Positions 1-8,616 of a stretch of DNA of 64,000 nucleotides are shown here, piece by piece. The translations under genes and the position numbers were made by a program. How positions within the stretch are numbered: the stretch's first letter is position 1; the number at the start of each line of letters is the position of its first letter. The stretch lies in the NCBI GenBank assembly GCA_024697065.1, contig JAILGE010000010.1:60010-124009 (forward strand), written 5' to 3'. Under the pieces are notes generated by a model. It was not told where the DNA came from. It saw only the letters and a program-made list of their open reading frames with translations, and ran no database searches. Source of the stretch: Lachnospiraceae bacterium (GTDB lineage Bacteria > Bacillota > Clostridia > Lachnospirales > Lachnospiraceae).

Positions 1-1
1 A

Positions 2-1378
2 TTGAGGATCAGTGTTAACAATAATGAGATATATCCTATATCCATGGGTTCCAATCTGCTTTGTCAGGGAACATTCGCACTTATGGATGATATTGTTAAG
101 CTTTGCCCGCCGCCTACCATCAGAAAGGCTGCAGGTGTATCTCTTAAGACCAATGAGATATTCCAGGCCGATTATGATTTCTCCAAGCCAAAGAGTGCTT
201 ATATATGGAAGACCATAGTGGATCCTTTTATCGGAAAGTACTCACTCATCAAAGTAATGAGTGGTGTATTCAAAGCCGATGATGTGATCTATAACAAGGA
301 TAAAGATATAGAGGAAAAAGTGTCAAAGCTTTATATACTCTGCGGGTCGAAAGCCACAGAGATCAAGGAGCTTCATGCCGGAGATATCGGAGCCATTGCC
401 AAGCTCACCGCTGCCAGAACCGGTAACACTCTTTCTACCAGAGCCAATACCATCCAGTTCGGCAAAACACAGCTTTCAATCCCTTACACCTGCAAGCGGT
501 ATAAGCCTAAGAATAAGGCGGATGTGGATAAGCTTTCCCAGGCGCTTCAGAAAATGGGCCATGAGGATCTGACTTTAAGAAATGTCAATGACGGTGAAAA
601 CCGCCAGACACTTCTGTACGGTATAGGTGATATGCAGCTTGATGTTGTGGCATCAAAGCTCAAAGATCAGTATAATATCGAGATCGAGCTTTCAGATCCC
701 AAGGTTGCTTACAAAGAGACCATCAGGAAAAGATCCGATGTGGAATTTAAGTACAAAAAGCAGACCGGAGGTCACGGCCAGTATGGTCATGTTAAGATGA
801 AATTTGAATCATCCGGAGATCTTGAGACTCCTTATGTTTTCGAGCAGGAAGTTGTGGGAGGCTCTGTTCCCAAGACTTATTTCCCTGCGGTTGAAAAGGG
901 TATCGCCGAGTCCATGTCCAGAGGGCCTCTTGCAGCATATCCTGTTGTGGGCGTGAAGGCCATTCTCTATGACGGATCCTATCATCCCGTCGATTCTTCC
1001 GAAATGGCATTTAAGACAGCTGCCAGAGAAGCTTTCAAGAAGGGCTTTATGGAGGCGGGACCCATACTTCTGGAGCCTATCTCAACACTTAAGGTCACCA
1101 TTCCCGACAGTTTCACCGGAGATGTTATGAGTGATCTCAATAAGCGCAGGGGCAGAGTTATGGGCATGAATCCCATAGGCCAGGGTAAGACTCTCGTAGA
1201 AGCGGAGATCCCCACATCATGTCTTAAGGGATATTGTACCGATCTCAGATCGATGACAGGAGGCAGAGGAGATTACTCTTATGAATTCAACCGCTATGAG
1301 CAGGCTCCGTCCGATGTTCAGGAAGCTGAAGTAAAAGCAAGGGCTGAGGCGGTAGCTGCAGACAATAAGGAAGATTAA
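2..1378 (+). CDS. Elongation factor G-family translation GTPase, 3' portion (5' end outside window)
   Basis: The reading frame is open from the first bases, so the N-terminal GTPase domain lies upstream of the window. The 458 visible residues match EF-G domains II to V in order: a domain II barrel around residues 70-155 (DPFIGKYSLIKVMSGVF), domain III near 158-232, domain IV near 237-355 with the family signature GGHGQYGHV, and domain V from about 357 (GDVMSDLNKRRGRVMGM). EF-G drives translocation of tRNA and mRNA on the ribosome. The lack of ribosomal protein genes or tuf downstream suggests an EF-G paralogue rather than the str-operon copy, which is inference. The acidic C-terminal tail is short. 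A hairpin terminator follows 30 bases after the stop. Confidence 0.88.
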   Translation: MRISVNNNEIYPISMGSNLLCQGTFALMDDIVKLCPPPTIRKAAGVSLKTNEIFQADYDFSKPKSAYIWKTIVDPFIGKYSLIKVMSGVFKADDVIYNKDKDIEEKVSKLYILCGSKATEIKELHAGDIGAIAKLTAARTGNTLSTRANTIQFGKTQLSIPYTCKRYKPKNKADVDKLSQALQKMGHEDLTLRNVNDGENRQTLLYGIGDMQLDVVASKLKDQYNIEIELSDPKVAYKETIRKRSDVEFKYKKQTGGHGQYGHVKMKFESSGDLETPYVFEQEVVGGSVPKTYFPAVEKGIAESMSRGPLAAYPVVGVKAILYDGSYHPVDSSEMAFKTAAREAFKKGFMEAGPILLEPISTLKVTIPDSFTGDVMSDLNKRRGRVMGMNPIGQGKTLVEAEIPTSCLKGYCTDLRSMTGGRGDYSYEFNRYEQAPSDVQEAEVKARAEAVAADNKED

Positions 1379-1408
1379 ATAACCACCGTCGGGAAAGCGT
1401 TAAACTAT

Positions 1409-1446
1409 AGCGGCACAGGACAGACAGATGTCATGTGCCGCTTTTA
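1409..1446 (+). terminator. Rho-independent terminator after the EF-G gene
   Basis: A perfect 9-bp stem AGCGGCACA (1409-1417) pairs with TGTGCCGCT (1434-1442) around a 16-base loop and is followed by a short T run. It separates the EF-G gene from the sortase module. Confidence 0.75.
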
Positions 1447-1451
1447 ACTTC

Positions 1452-1480
1452 TTGAAAAATATACACGATACAAGTAAAAT
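1452..1480 (+). promoter_or_regulatory. Sigma-A-type promoter for the sortase gene
   Basis: TTGAAA (1452-1457) and TAAAAT (1475-1480) are separated by exactly 17 bases. The pair lies just after the EF-G terminator and about 70 bases before the sortase start. Confidence 0.6.
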
Positions 1481-1552
1481 ATACTTGTTGAATTATGTAA
1501 ATCAGAAAGTACGTTTTGCTCTTTTGGAACAAGGCGTTTTGTTTGGTTTAAT

Positions 1553-2455
1553 ATGGCTTCGGAAAACAGGAAGAATTCGGATAAAAATAAGGGTACCAGT
1601 TTAGAGGATTATGATTCCAAAATGCAGACCCTTATAAGGATCGAGATGGAAAAGGCCGAAAAGAGGAGAAAGCTCCTTATGGTCTTTTTAGCGCTGATCG
1701 CTGTGGGAAGTCTGGGATATTTCGGATTGTATTATCTCACTTCTTCCAGATCCGGAGGACGCATGGACGAGTTATCCGGTCTTGTGGGGTCCGATGTATT
1801 ATCCAATATGGATAAAAACAGCGGAGCAGGTTATATAGCCAGTCTGTCACAGAAGGATACGGATGAAGCTGCGCCGGAAATACTTGAAAAATACAGGACT
1901 TTATATAATTCAAACAGGGATCTGATCGGATGGATAAAGATCGCTGATACGGTGATCGATTATCCTGTGATGCAGTCTGATGATAATGAATATTACCTGT
2001 CTCATAATTTTGACAGGAAAGATGATAAAGCGGGATGCCTTTTCCTTGATCATAAGTGCGATGCCATACGGGGAAATGATAATTTTATTATTTACGGGCA
2101 TCATTTAACCAGTGGGAGGATGTTTTCGTCTCTTTCGGACTATGAATCTGAGAGCTATTACAAAAAGCACCCGACAATTATCTTCGATACGATCTATGAG
2201 GAAGGTACTTATCAGGTCATGTATGCTTTCCGGTCCAGGGTCTATGATGAAACGGATGTCAAATTTAAATATTATGAATTTATAGATACCGACTCCGAAC
2301 AGGAATTCAATTCTTATATGAACGAGATGAAGGCCGCCAGCTATTATGACACCGGTATAACGGCGGTCAGAGGAGACAAGCTCCTTACGCTTTCGACCTG
2401 TGATTATAAAGAAGAAAACGGAAGATTCGTGGTTGTTGCCAAAAAGATCAAGTGA
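1553..2455 (+). CDS. srtB: Class B sortase
   Basis: Membrane-anchored cysteine transpeptidase that cleaves a C-terminal sorting motif and joins the protein to the cell wall. Residues 1-41 are charged and precede one membrane segment (about 42-63, LLMVFLALIAVGSLGYF). The sortase fold follows, with the His pair of YGHH at 183-184, catalytic Cys283 in TLSTCDY and Arg291 in NGRFVVVAKKI, the expected triad. The DLIGWIKI and IDYPV motifs are typical of class B enzymes. The ATG at 1553 has only a weak ribosome site, but no better in-frame start precedes the membrane helix. The next gene encodes a wall protein ending in TPKTGD, close to the (S/N)PxTG-type signals used by clostridial SrtB, so it is the likely substrate. 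The class call is firm; the pairing is inference. Confidence 0.93.
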   Translation: MASENRKNSDKNKGTSLEDYDSKMQTLIRIEMEKAEKRRKLLMVFLALIAVGSLGYFGLYYLTSSRSGGRMDELSGLVGSDVLSNMDKNSGAGYIASLSQKDTDEAAPEILEKYRTLYNSNRDLIGWIKIADTVIDYPVMQSDDNEYYLSHNFDRKDDKAGCLFLDHKCDAIRGNDNFIIYGHHLTSGRMFSSLSDYESESYYKKHPTIIFDTIYEEGTYQVMYAFRSRVYDETDVKFKYYEFIDTDSEQEFNSYMNEMKAASYYDTGITAVRGDKLLTLSTCDYKEENGRFVVVAKKIK

Positions 2456-2481
2456 TCTATGAAGGTTTTTCTGCTAAATCT

Positions 2482-2509
2482 TTGCGGAAAAAATGCCGAA
2501 ATATATAAC
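2482..2509 (+). promoter_or_regulatory. Weak candidate promoter upstream of the LRR surface protein
   Basis: TTGCGG (2482-2487) and TATAAC (2504-2509) with a 16-base spacer lie in the sortase/LRR gap. The -35 match is poor, so this is tentative. Confidence 0.3.
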
Positions 2510-2543
2510 GGGTTTTTATGATATCAAAAATTACAGGGGAGCA

Positions 2544-2577
2544 GGTGAGTCGGGATCATACGGAGACTCACTGTTTT
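2544..2577 (+). terminator. Stem-loop between srtB and the LRR gene, possible attenuator or terminator
   Basis: GTGAGTC (2545-2551) pairs with GACTCAC (2565-2571), and a TTTT run follows shortly after. It is a modest 7-bp stem. It would partly separate expression of the sortase from the LRR gene if functional. Confidence 0.42.
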
Positions 2578-2623
2578 CAGGACTCAGAGATTTTAAGTAA
2601 GATCTCTACGTGGAGGGATAAAA

Positions 2624-5600
2624 ATGGCTGTGAATAGTAATAAAAAAGGAACTTCCGGAAAGAATCCCGGGAAGACTCCGGCTAAGAGTACAGGCAGAAA
2701 TTCCGGTAAAAAGAGATTTGCCAGGGGAACGGTCCGTAAAGCTGTTGCGGGTGTGCTTCTTGCAAGTTCGCTTTTTGTTGCTGCCATACCTGCGGACAAA
2801 TCCGGCGTAGGCCAGGCGGGAACCGATACTATGGTCTCTTATGATACCAGAAAGAGTTATTCCTCCAACGATGATTTTAATCCCGGAAAGGACAGTGCAG
2901 GAATTGATATCTCCGGTATCCTCGATAAAAGCGGTAAGACCATTTATAACTCATTCGTATTGACCGGATCGGGCTCTACGCTTAAAGTGTCACGTGAATA
3001 CTTCTATTATCTCGATAAGATCAATGACGAGACTGTTCCTATTATTTCCGGCTACAATACAAATATAGGCGGAACCCAGCTGGATCTTGATTTCCTCTAT
3101 ATCTATGACTTTGTTAATCCCTCTGCTTTTGAATCATATAAAACAACAAAGATCGATGTGATCGATTATGAACTTGATACTTCTCCTTATGCGACTGATC
3201 AAAACTCCAAGACGTATATAGATTTCTTCACCACATATTTTGCGGATGATTATGATAGCTGGAAGTCTGATTTTGATGCAGCATATGCGGAATATAAGGC
3301 GAAGGTGGAAGAAAAAGGCGGGACTCCTCTTCAGCTGGTTAATGTTACTGTTTCGGATATTGCTGCCGAGGCTACAGAGCACAGTATCGATACTTTCCAC
3401 AGAAAGGGCGAAGAACTTTCGGAAGAACAGTGTTCTCAGATATATTGCAATGATACTTCGAATAAGAGTGCAGGCGGATTATCTCTCAAGGGATTCAATA
3501 TTGTTTCTGCCACCAAGGCATCTACAGATGAATATCCCTATGCATACGTAGGTGAAGGCAATTCCACTATAACAGGAAACCTTCCTTCGGGTACTTCAGT
3601 TTATCTTGTTAAAGGAGATACCAATACAGCTAACTGTGATGAGAACGGCTTCAGATATCTTAACAAGATGGAGCCTATGGCTATTTCTTCTGAGGCTTTC
3701 TGCGATGCGACTTCTGTTGCTACCGTTACAGTGGGAAGAAATATCAGATATATCGGAGATGATGCTTTTAACATCTCCAGATCAAGCTCCACATCTACCA
3801 CTAACCTTGAGACACTTGATCTTAAGGGTGTTAGTTATATCGGAAACAGAGTTTTCTACGGATGCACCAATCTTAAGAATGTGAATTTTAATGACTCCAC
3901 TGCCAAGATCGGTAAGGAAGCTTTCTATAATTGCACCAGCATCACGGATCTGACCATTCCTACGGTTACAACGGATATCGGATTCGGTGCTTTTGCCAAT
4001 TGTACAAGTCTGAAGAATCTCAATATGGAAGGCAATAATACCAATGATTTTACCATAGGTGAATTTGCTTTCTATAATTGTAATTCACTTTCGAATGTCA
4101 ATTTCCCTGATGACAAGACTGCCATCGGTTACGGCTGTTTTGCTGTTGATACAGGTTCCGATTCCCTTGAGACTTTTACCTTCCCTGAGAATATCTATGC
4201 TTACGTAAGTTCCACATCAACAGGTTCATCACCGGAATACAGTGAATCGATCGGAGATTTTATTCTTAACGGAAGAAGAAATCTCCATAAGGTGGTATTC
4301 CCGGCATATGGTTCTACCCAGACTGAAGTCATTCCCAAAAATACGTTTAACGGGTGCTTGAATCTTCAGAGATTATGTCTCGGTGCGGAAACCGCCAATG
4401 GCGAGAAAACAACGTCATGTTCTTTTGTGGAATTTGATCAGTCAATTTTTGATCAGATCACGGATTCTTCATTTGCTGTCTGCGGTCCTCAGAATAATTC
4501 GGTTACACCCAGCACTGTTGCATCTCCGAGAGAGTGCACCTGGGAAACCTATACTTCCGAGAATCCGTACGTTCCTTATATTTATTATGATAATGACGGA
4601 ACAGAGCATTACGAAGTCGGAATGGGCGATTACAGATATGATCTTAAGACCGATACAAATGATAAGACGGCAGAGATCGTAAGCTGTTCATTAAAAAACA
4701 GTTCCACCAGTGAGATCCCCGAACTTATCATTCCCGGAGAAGTGGGTGATTATTCCGTGACCAGCCTGAAGGATAACGCCCTCGATCCCATTAAAGATAA
4801 AGTGGTCAAAGTTGATTTCGGCGATACTCTTAAAACTGTCGGAGCCAATATATTTAAAGGCGATGCAAAACTTATTGAGGCTATATTCGGACCCGCAATA
4901 GAGTCTGTTGGGGCCGGTGCATTTGAAAACTGTAATAATCTTAAGCATGTTTACTGGGAGAAACCTTCGGATCTTTCTGCTATCGCAACGATCCCCGGTG
5001 ATGCTTTCTATACCGGAGGCGACATGCTTTATTTCCATGGAGAGATAGATGAAGATTATGCTCCTTTCAAGTATGCGATGGGAAATAATAAGATCAACAG
5101 CAGCTCAGTGAGAGTCTGCTACGTTGAGACAGCGCCTAAAAATCTTTATGTAGTACATAATGACACTCTGGGTAATGTGCTCATTGATTATCCCCATTAT
5201 GAAGATCTGAGCAACGAGACAAAGACTCAATTTGCAAGCGGCGGATACGGTGCACTTAACGATGATCAGAAAAAAGAACTGGATGCATCAAGAATGCTTA
5301 TCCTTCCGAAGGCTATCCAGTCTGTGGATGTCAAGGCGTTTGTTGAAAGCGACAGTATAAACAGCAGATATATAGATGATAACTCCGCAAATCTCGCATT
5401 TGGATCCGGAACGACCAGACGAAAAGTATACAGCTCGGAAACCAAGGGCGACACTGTAGTACCCGGACTTTTCTCCGGATATATGGATGAGACTACGGAA
5501 GTAAATAATGATACGGCAAACGGTACCTTCTCCGAGGTCAGAGGAAATGACTGGATACTCAGAGTAGAAATGCCCGGTGTTAAGGAACTGCCGGATTCAT

Positions 5601-8581
5601 GCTTTGACAGCTGTGAACGTCTGACAGGTATCCTTATCAGTGACAGTTGTCAGAAAATTGGAGATGAAGCATTTAAAGATTGCTCTTCTCTTAGTGGGAT
5701 CGATACTACAGACAGTACGAAATTCAGCTGTGAGAAGGCTATTCTTTACGGAAAGGAATCGGACGGTCTTGAGCTTATCAACTGTCTTCCCGGCAGAGGA
5801 AACAGACCTAATGAAAATGCCGAACTGATCGGAGGATCAAAGACTGTTGATACAACAAACGATCCTTTGCTTGCACAGGTTTCCACCATAAAACCCGGAG
5901 CTTTCATAAACTGCCCGTATCTCACTACCGTGGATCTTTCCGCTACAAGCACAGAGGATATCCCTGAAAACTGCTTCAGCGGATGTACGTCTCTCGGAAC
6001 GGTTAAGCTTCCGGCAACAACAGGCTCCATAGGACCTAAGGCTTTTGATGATAAAAAGACCGGAAGCCTTGTTGTTAATCTGCCTTCAAGATCGGTCAAC
6101 TTCAGTGATACTGCTTTCGATACGGATACACCCGATATCAAAGTCTATACCTACAATGACGGAAGTGTATGGAAGTATAAGCCTTCGGGATATTCGCAGG
6201 TTTCTTCTTCCAAGGAAAAAGTAGCATTTAATAATAATGACGGTAATGAGTTTACGCTTCTGCCTCTGGGACTAACATATAAGGTTCAGTTCTATAATGA
6301 TGACGGAACAAAATACGGTAAGGAATTTACCGTTGAAGCGGGAGGAAGTATAAGCGAGGAAGATCTGCCTGCCGATCCTGTTGCTAAGGCTCAGGACAAT
6401 ATCTCACTCGGAAGAACAGTATTTGATTACTGGTATTGGATGGATGAGAACGGAGATAAGGTCACGGAATACAGAGCGTGGACCAACATTTCCCAGGACA
6501 GAGATATCAAACCTCAGTTCTCAACACCTGAAGATAAGACATTTACACTGACATTCTATGATGATGCCGGTAATGTTTTCGGTACTCCTCAGACCGTAAA
6601 GTACGGCGGAAGCGGAGAGTATCCGGATGAGGAACCCAAGCCTGCACTTCCAGAGCATGCCGGATGGTCTTTCAGTTTCTGGTCGCCCCAGACAACGTCC
6701 AGCGTTAAAAATGTGACTGAAGACAGGACATGGATCGCTGTATTTAAGTCTAACGATAAGGCAAATCAGGAACAGGTCAAAAATGATGCGAATGATCTTA
6801 AATCCGTAGCGAACAATATGGCAAGTTCGCCTACACTTGATAACCTTAAAGCCATGATCAATAAGTACAATAAGATCATTGATGATTCCGCCAATCCTGC
6901 TGATGATGTCAGCGGTGAGGTTATCAAAGCCATTGCCGATATGAAGGGTGATGTTAAGGATGCCAAGGATCAGCTTAAGGCTGTAGGTGTAACCATCAAA
7001 GATGACGGTACTTTGGCTTTGGATGATGCTGCATTTAATGCGGCTGACGAGAATGCCAAAAAGGCTGCCGGAAATATCGCCGCCGATGTATCGGCTGATG
7101 CGAAGAAGATCGTTGATGCAGCTACGGCTACGGCAACATCAAAGCCTAACAACCCGGATAACAGTTATTCCGGAACCAATATATCTGATAAGGGTATCGA
7201 AGATGATGCCAAGTCTCTTGCTGATGCTGCAGGTAAGGCCACAGCTCCCCTTTCTTACGAGAAGATGCATGATCTCCTCGAGAAATACAATGATGTGATA
7301 ACCGATGCAAATGCAGTAGGTAAGGATTATCCCGATGCATTAAGAAAGGCTATCGATGAGCTTAAGAGTGATACAAAGGATGCAAAGGATAAGTTAAAAG
7401 CGGCAGGTATCACCATCAATGAAGACGGGACTCTCAGTATGGTCGATAAGGCTGCTTTTGAAGAGATCGATCAGAAGACCAGAGATGCGTTGGCTGACTG
7501 GACCAAGGAAGTTAAGAATGACGCCGATGATATCAAGAAGAAGGCTGAAGAAGCGAAGGCGTCTTCGGCAGCGTCTCCCGCAGCTTCTCCCAAGGCAAGC
7601 GCGGCTGCAAGTTCATCTGTTGCGGCTTCTCCTGCAGGCCCTCAGGGATACAATGCCATCGTTGAAAACGGTGCAGGATCGGGATCCTATGAAGCAGGTA
7701 AGGTTGTAACTATCACTGCTTATGCCGCTCCTGACGGAAAGGTGTTTGACAGATGGACAACATCCAACAGTGATATAGGTTTCAGTGACCCTTACAGCGC
7801 TTCAACAACCTTCATCATGCCTACACATGATGTTAAGGTAACCGCTACATATAAGACACCTTCCGCATCTTCCAATAATGCCGGAACAAATAATAACAAT
7901 AGTTCAGGAAGCAACAATTCCGGTAACGGCGGATCAGGCAGTGGTAATGCTGCTTCCGGGAATAACGGAACCGGAAATACGGAAGTCAGGATCACAACGG
8001 AAGCTATCGACAATAACAACAAGAATCTTGGCTTCGCGGAAGTTGAAGGTTCAACCGATAATTTTGTTGTTAAGGTTACGGATTCCGCAGAAGCTTCAGC
8101 AGCTGTAGAGTCGGCTCTGAGAGACAAGTACGGTGCAGACTTTGATCATGTAAAATTTGTTGCTTTCGATATCTCGCTTTATGATTCTACCGGAACCCAG
8201 ATGGTTGCAAATGCAGATGATCTGGCGGTGAACATCACACTTCCCATTCCGGATGATCTTGTAAGCTATGCCGGAAATAACAAAGTCGGTGTGGTAGTAA
8301 ACGGTGTTCTTGAAGATAAGAGACCTACATTTACGACTATCGACGGTGTGCCCTGTATCAAGTTCACCGGAACACACTTCTCGCCGTATACCATTTATGT
8401 TGATACCGAGAACGTTGTAAGAGGTGTATATGATGAAACACCTAAGACGGGTGACGGAGTAGCACCTAAGTGGTTCTTGTCCGCAGGTATGATGAGTCTT
8501 TCATGTGTTCTCTTCCTTTGGAAGGATAAGAAGAAACCTTTAAAGAAAGCCGCTGCAACCGCAAAGAGAACAAACAGATAA
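2624..8581 (+). CDS. Giant BspA-like leucine-rich-repeat cell-wall surface protein with sortase signal
   Basis: This 1985-residue exported protein starts at ATG 2624 behind GGAGGG. The N-terminus is long and basic, with a hydrophobic export segment near residues 39-55 (VAGVLLASSLFVAAIPA). LRR_5/BspA-type repeats (pattern IGxxAFxxCxxLxxVxxP) occur in three blocks, about 348-580, 706-786 and 986-1166. Two InlB/MucBP-like beta modules follow (about 1216-1376), then two tandem helical repeats (1383-1641), a Ser/Ala-rich linker, a divergent InlB-type repeat (about 1676-1746), an Asn/Gly/Ser linker and a beta-rich domain (about 1786-1926). The C-terminus has a sorting signal: TPKTGD with Pro1940, a hydrophobic stretch and a KDKKKP basic tail. 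BspA-like LRR proteins usually bind host or microbial surfaces; the ligand here is unknown. Confidence 0.9.
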   Translation: MAVNSNKKGTSGKNPGKTPAKSTGRNSGKKRFARGTVRKAVAGVLLASSLFVAAIPADKSGVGQAGTDTMVSYDTRKSYSSNDDFNPGKDSAGIDISGILDKSGKTIYNSFVLTGSGSTLKVSREYFYYLDKINDETVPIISGYNTNIGGTQLDLDFLYIYDFVNPSAFESYKTTKIDVIDYELDTSPYATDQNSKTYIDFFTTYFADDYDSWKSDFDAAYAEYKAKVEEKGGTPLQLVNVTVSDIAAEATEHSIDTFHRKGEELSEEQCSQIYCNDTSNKSAGGLSLKGFNIVSATKASTDEYPYAYVGEGNSTITGNLPSGTSVYLVKGDTNTANCDENGFRYLNKMEPMAISSEAFCDATSVATVTVGRNIRYIGDDAFNISRSSSTSTTNLETLDLKGVSYIGNRVFYGCTNLKNVNFNDSTAKIGKEAFYNCTSITDLTIPTVTTDIGFGAFANCTSLKNLNMEGNNTNDFTIGEFAFYNCNSLSNVNFPDDKTAIGYGCFAVDTGSDSLETFTFPENIYAYVSSTSTGSSPEYSESIGDFILNGRRNLHKVVFPAYGSTQTEVIPKNTFNGCLNLQRLCLGAETANGEKTTSCSFVEFDQSIFDQITDSSFAVCGPQNNSVTPSTVASPRECTWETYTSENPYVPYIYYDNDGTEHYEVGMGDYRYDLKTDTNDKTAEIVSCSLKNSSTSEIPELIIPGEVGDYSVTSLKDNALDPIKDKVVKVDFGDTLKTVGANIFKGDAKLIEAIFGPAIESVGAGAFENCNNLKHVYWEKPSDLSAIATIPGDAFYTGGDMLYFHGEIDEDYAPFKYAMGNNKINSSSVRVCYVETAPKNLYVVHNDTLGNVLIDYPHYEDLSNETKTQFASGGYGALNDDQKKELDASRMLILPKAIQSVDVKAFVESDSINSRYIDDNSANLAFGSGTTRRKVYSSETKGDTVVPGLFSGYMDETTEVNNDTANGTFSEVRGNDWILRVEMPGVKELPDSCFDSCERLTGILISDSCQKIGDEAFKDCSSLSGIDTTDSTKFSCEKAILYGKESDGLELINCLPGRGNRPNENAELIGGSKTVDTTNDPLLAQVSTIKPGAFINCPYLTTVDLSATSTEDIPENCFSGCTSLGTVKLPATTGSIGPKAFDDKKTGSLVVNLPSRSVNFSDTAFDTDTPDIKVYTYNDGSVWKYKPSGYSQVSSSKEKVAFNNNDGNEFTLLPLGLTYKVQFYNDDGTKYGKEFTVEAGGSISEEDLPADPVAKAQDNISLGRTVFDYWYWMDENGDKVTEYRAWTNISQDRDIKPQFSTPEDKTFTLTFYDDAGNVFGTPQTVKYGGSGEYPDEEPKPALPEHAGWSFSFWSPQTTSSVKNVTEDRTWIAVFKSNDKANQEQVKNDANDLKSVANNMASSPTLDNLKAMINKYNKIIDDSANPADDVSGEVIKAIADMKGDVKDAKDQLKAVGVTIKDDGTLALDDAAFNAADENAKKAAGNIAADVSADAKKIVDAATATATSKPNNPDNSYSGTNISDKGIEDDAKSLADAAGKATAPLSYEKMHDLLEKYNDVITDANAVGKDYPDALRKAIDELKSDTKDAKDKLKAAGITINEDGTLSMVDKAAFEEIDQKTRDALADWTKEVKNDADDIKKKAEEAKASSAASPAASPKASAAASSSVAASPAGPQGYNAIVENGAGSGSYEAGKVVTITAYAAPDGKVFDRWTTSNSDIGFSDPYSASTTFIMPTHDVKVTATYKTPSASSNNAGTNNNNSSGSNNSGNGGSGSGNAASGNNGTGNTEVRITTEAIDNNNKNLGFAEVEGSTDNFVVKVTDSAEASAAVESALRDKYGADFDHVKFVAFDISLYDSTGTQMVANADDLAVNITLPIPDDLVSYAGNNKVGVVVNGVLEDKRPTFTTIDGVPCIKFTGTHFSPYTIYVDTENVVRGVYDETPKTGDGVAPKWFLSAGMMSLSCVLFLWKDKKKPLKKAAATAKRTNR

Positions 8582-8616
8582 TCATTTATAATTTCACGGA
8601 GAGGAGGACTGCAAAA

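Noticed and set aside
7792..8127. Antisense open frames within the giant LRR gene and other long genes
   Set aside because: They lie opposite well-supported genes, lack ribosome sites and have the composition expected from reading biased codons backwards.
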